Shown piece by piece: positions 63,125 through 64,000 of a DNA stretch of 64,000 nt (position 1 is the first letter of the stretch; every line of letters starts with the position of its first letter). Both the position numbers and the translations under genes were made by a program. A model generated the notes under the pieces. It made no database searches. It was given only the letters and a program-made list of their open reading frames with translations, and had not been told where the DNA came from. Origin of the DNA: DMER01 sp003451645 (GTDB lineage: Bacteria > Pseudomonadota > Alphaproteobacteria > Micropepsales > Micropepsaceae); NCBI GenBank assembly GCA_031976175.1, contig DALYLR010000005.1, positions 1 to 64,000 of the forward strand, given 5' to 3'.

Positions 63125-64000
63125 CGCGCCCGCGCAACGCGATTGTCCTTTTGTTTGACAGCCTGAACCGGCACATGCTTGGCGCCTATGGCGGCCAAGA
63201 ATTTGCGACCCCCAATTTCGATCGTTTTGCTGCCCGCTCCTTGCGCTTCACCAATCATTATGCCGGCGCGTTGCCGTGCATGCCCGCGCGGCATGACATC
63301 CTTTGCGGCGCCTGGGATTTCCTCTGGCGCGCCTGGGGCTCCATCGAACTTTGGGAAGATGCCATCACTTATGCGATGAGCAAGGCTGGGATCACCTCGC
63401 AGCTGATCAGCGACCATCCCCATCTGTTCGAGACTGGCGGCGAGAATTACCATGTCGACTTCACCGCCTGGGACTATCAGCGCGGGCATGAGGGCGATGC
63501 CTGGAAAACCGCGCGGGACCCGTCTTGGGCGGGCGCGCCCACCTTTGGCCGCAAGGACCCGCCCTATGACCGCTCCAGGGGCTGGTTCAAGTCAGAGGCC
63601 GATTTCCCAGGCCCGCGCACAATGCAGGCTGCCGCCAACTGGCTCGACGGCAATGCGGGCCGTCACGAGCGCTTTTTTCTCTTCATCGACGAGTTCGACC
63701 CGCATGAACCCTTTGACACCCCAGAGCCCTATGCGCGTCTCTATGACCCGGAATGGGACGGAGCGCATCTGATTTGGCCTCCATACGCCAAGGATGCGGT
63801 CGCCAAAGGCATGATCACAGCCCGCCAAGGCCAGCAAATCCGCGCTCAATACGGTGCCAAGCTTACAATGATTGATGCCTGGTTCGGCCGTGTGCTCGAC
63901 GCGCTCGACAGGCACAATCTATGGGCTGACACCACGATCTATCTGTGTACGGATCATGGTCATTATTTGGGCGAGAGGGACATCTGGGGCAAACCTGGCG
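63121..64000 (+). CDS. Type I sulfatase (C-terminus beyond the right edge)
   Basis: First 293 residues from a GTG at 63121 (4-base overlap with the GNAT gene). Metal-binding start NAIVLLFDSLNRHMLGAYGG, where the usual DD pair is DS, then the formylglycine site LPCMPARHDIL (C-x-P-x-R) and HDG-type CTDHGHYLGERDIWGK with metal and catalytic residues. The Cys is converted to formylglycine by FGE or anSME, not present in the window. It hydrolyses sulfate esters or sulfamates; no signal peptide is visible, which is unusual for sulfatases acting on polysaccharides. Confidence 0.9.
   Translation, partial: MTRPRNAIVLLFDSLNRHMLGAYGGQEFATPNFDRFAARSLRFTNHYAGALPCMPARHDILCGAWDFLWRAWGSIELWEDAITYAMSKAGITSQLISDHPHLFETGGENYHVDFTAWDYQRGHEGDAWKTARDPSWAGAPTFGRKDPPYDRSRGWFKSEADFPGPRTMQAAANWLDGNAGRHERFFLFIDEFDPHEPFDTPEPYARLYDPEWDGAHLIWPPYAKDAVAKGMITARQGQQIRAQYGAKLTMIDAWFGRVLDALDRHNLWADTTIYLCTDHGHYLGERDIWGKPG

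Overview
The window (about 60% GC by eye) looks like chromosomal DNA of an alphaproteobacterium. The pointers are a CIRCE element before groESL, a Zur box and Fur-type boxes of the alphaproteobacterial kind, a tRNA-His that lacks the extra 5' G and has A73, and a coq7-type ubiquinone gene. I cannot name the genus. No rRNA, CRISPR array, intact insertion sequence or prophage is visible. The only accessory signs are two toxin-antitoxin loci and two broken genes.

Layout, left to right. 1-3.5 kb: the N-terminal part of a secreted PPC-domain/repeat protein, a broken TetR gene, and a hipBA kinase toxin-antitoxin pair. 3.5-5.8 kb: a shared upstream region with five helically spaced palindromes for hipBA, then a sigma70 promoter and CIRCE element for groES-groEL. 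5.9-9.4 kb: a Zur-box operon of five overlapping or abutting genes (zinc-binding protein, COG0523 GTPase, WD40 protein, two small proteins). 9.5-12 kb: a VapC remnant, then a TonB-dependent ferric-chelate receptor behind paired Fur boxes. 12-18 kb: a CoA-transferase, a GH78 rhamnosidase and an LCAT-like hydrolase. 18.2-21 kb: tryptophan 2,3-dioxygenase, a kynureninase-like enzyme and a beta-carbonic anhydrase in one tight operon. 21-26 kb: a PQQ/heme alcohol dehydrogenase, TerC, a lone SecF and tRNA-His.

26.3-32 kb: a run of same-strand genes (phosphatase, epoxide-hydrolase-like protein, MaoC hydratase, TPR methyltransferase, secreted unknown, atypical SDR, chromene-carboxylate isomerase-like protein) that looks like one or two operons of acyl/xenobiotic metabolism, followed by a Phd/PemK-type toxin-antitoxin pair. 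32.8-36.2 kb: FKBP isomerase, PaaK-like ligase, Coq7, DsbB and tRNA-Leu. 36.3-43 kb: one giant autotransporter of 2213 residues whose passenger is built from ~200-residue super-repeats. 43.8-49.4 kb: quinone oxidoreductase, AI-2E-type permease, HSL-type esterase, D-aminoacylase and TetR regulator. 49.4-52.8 kb: two paralogous flavin monooxygenases around a GNAT gene, cotranscribed with that TetR gene. 52.9-54.7 kb: SH3 protein, two tandem PaaI-type thioesterases and a small membrane protein. 54.7-59.6 kb: the conserved stress module prkA-yeaH-spoVR. 60.1-64 kb: a VWA/peptidoglycan-binding lipoprotein-like exported protein, a DUF6006-like secreted protein, a GNAT enzyme and a sulfatase that runs off the right edge.

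Most of the window is ordinary metabolic and housekeeping content. The parts most worth a second look are the phased operator array shared by hipBA and groESL, the WD40-containing Zur operon, the tryptophan-cleavage operon ending in a carbonic anhydrase, and the super-repeat autotransporter.
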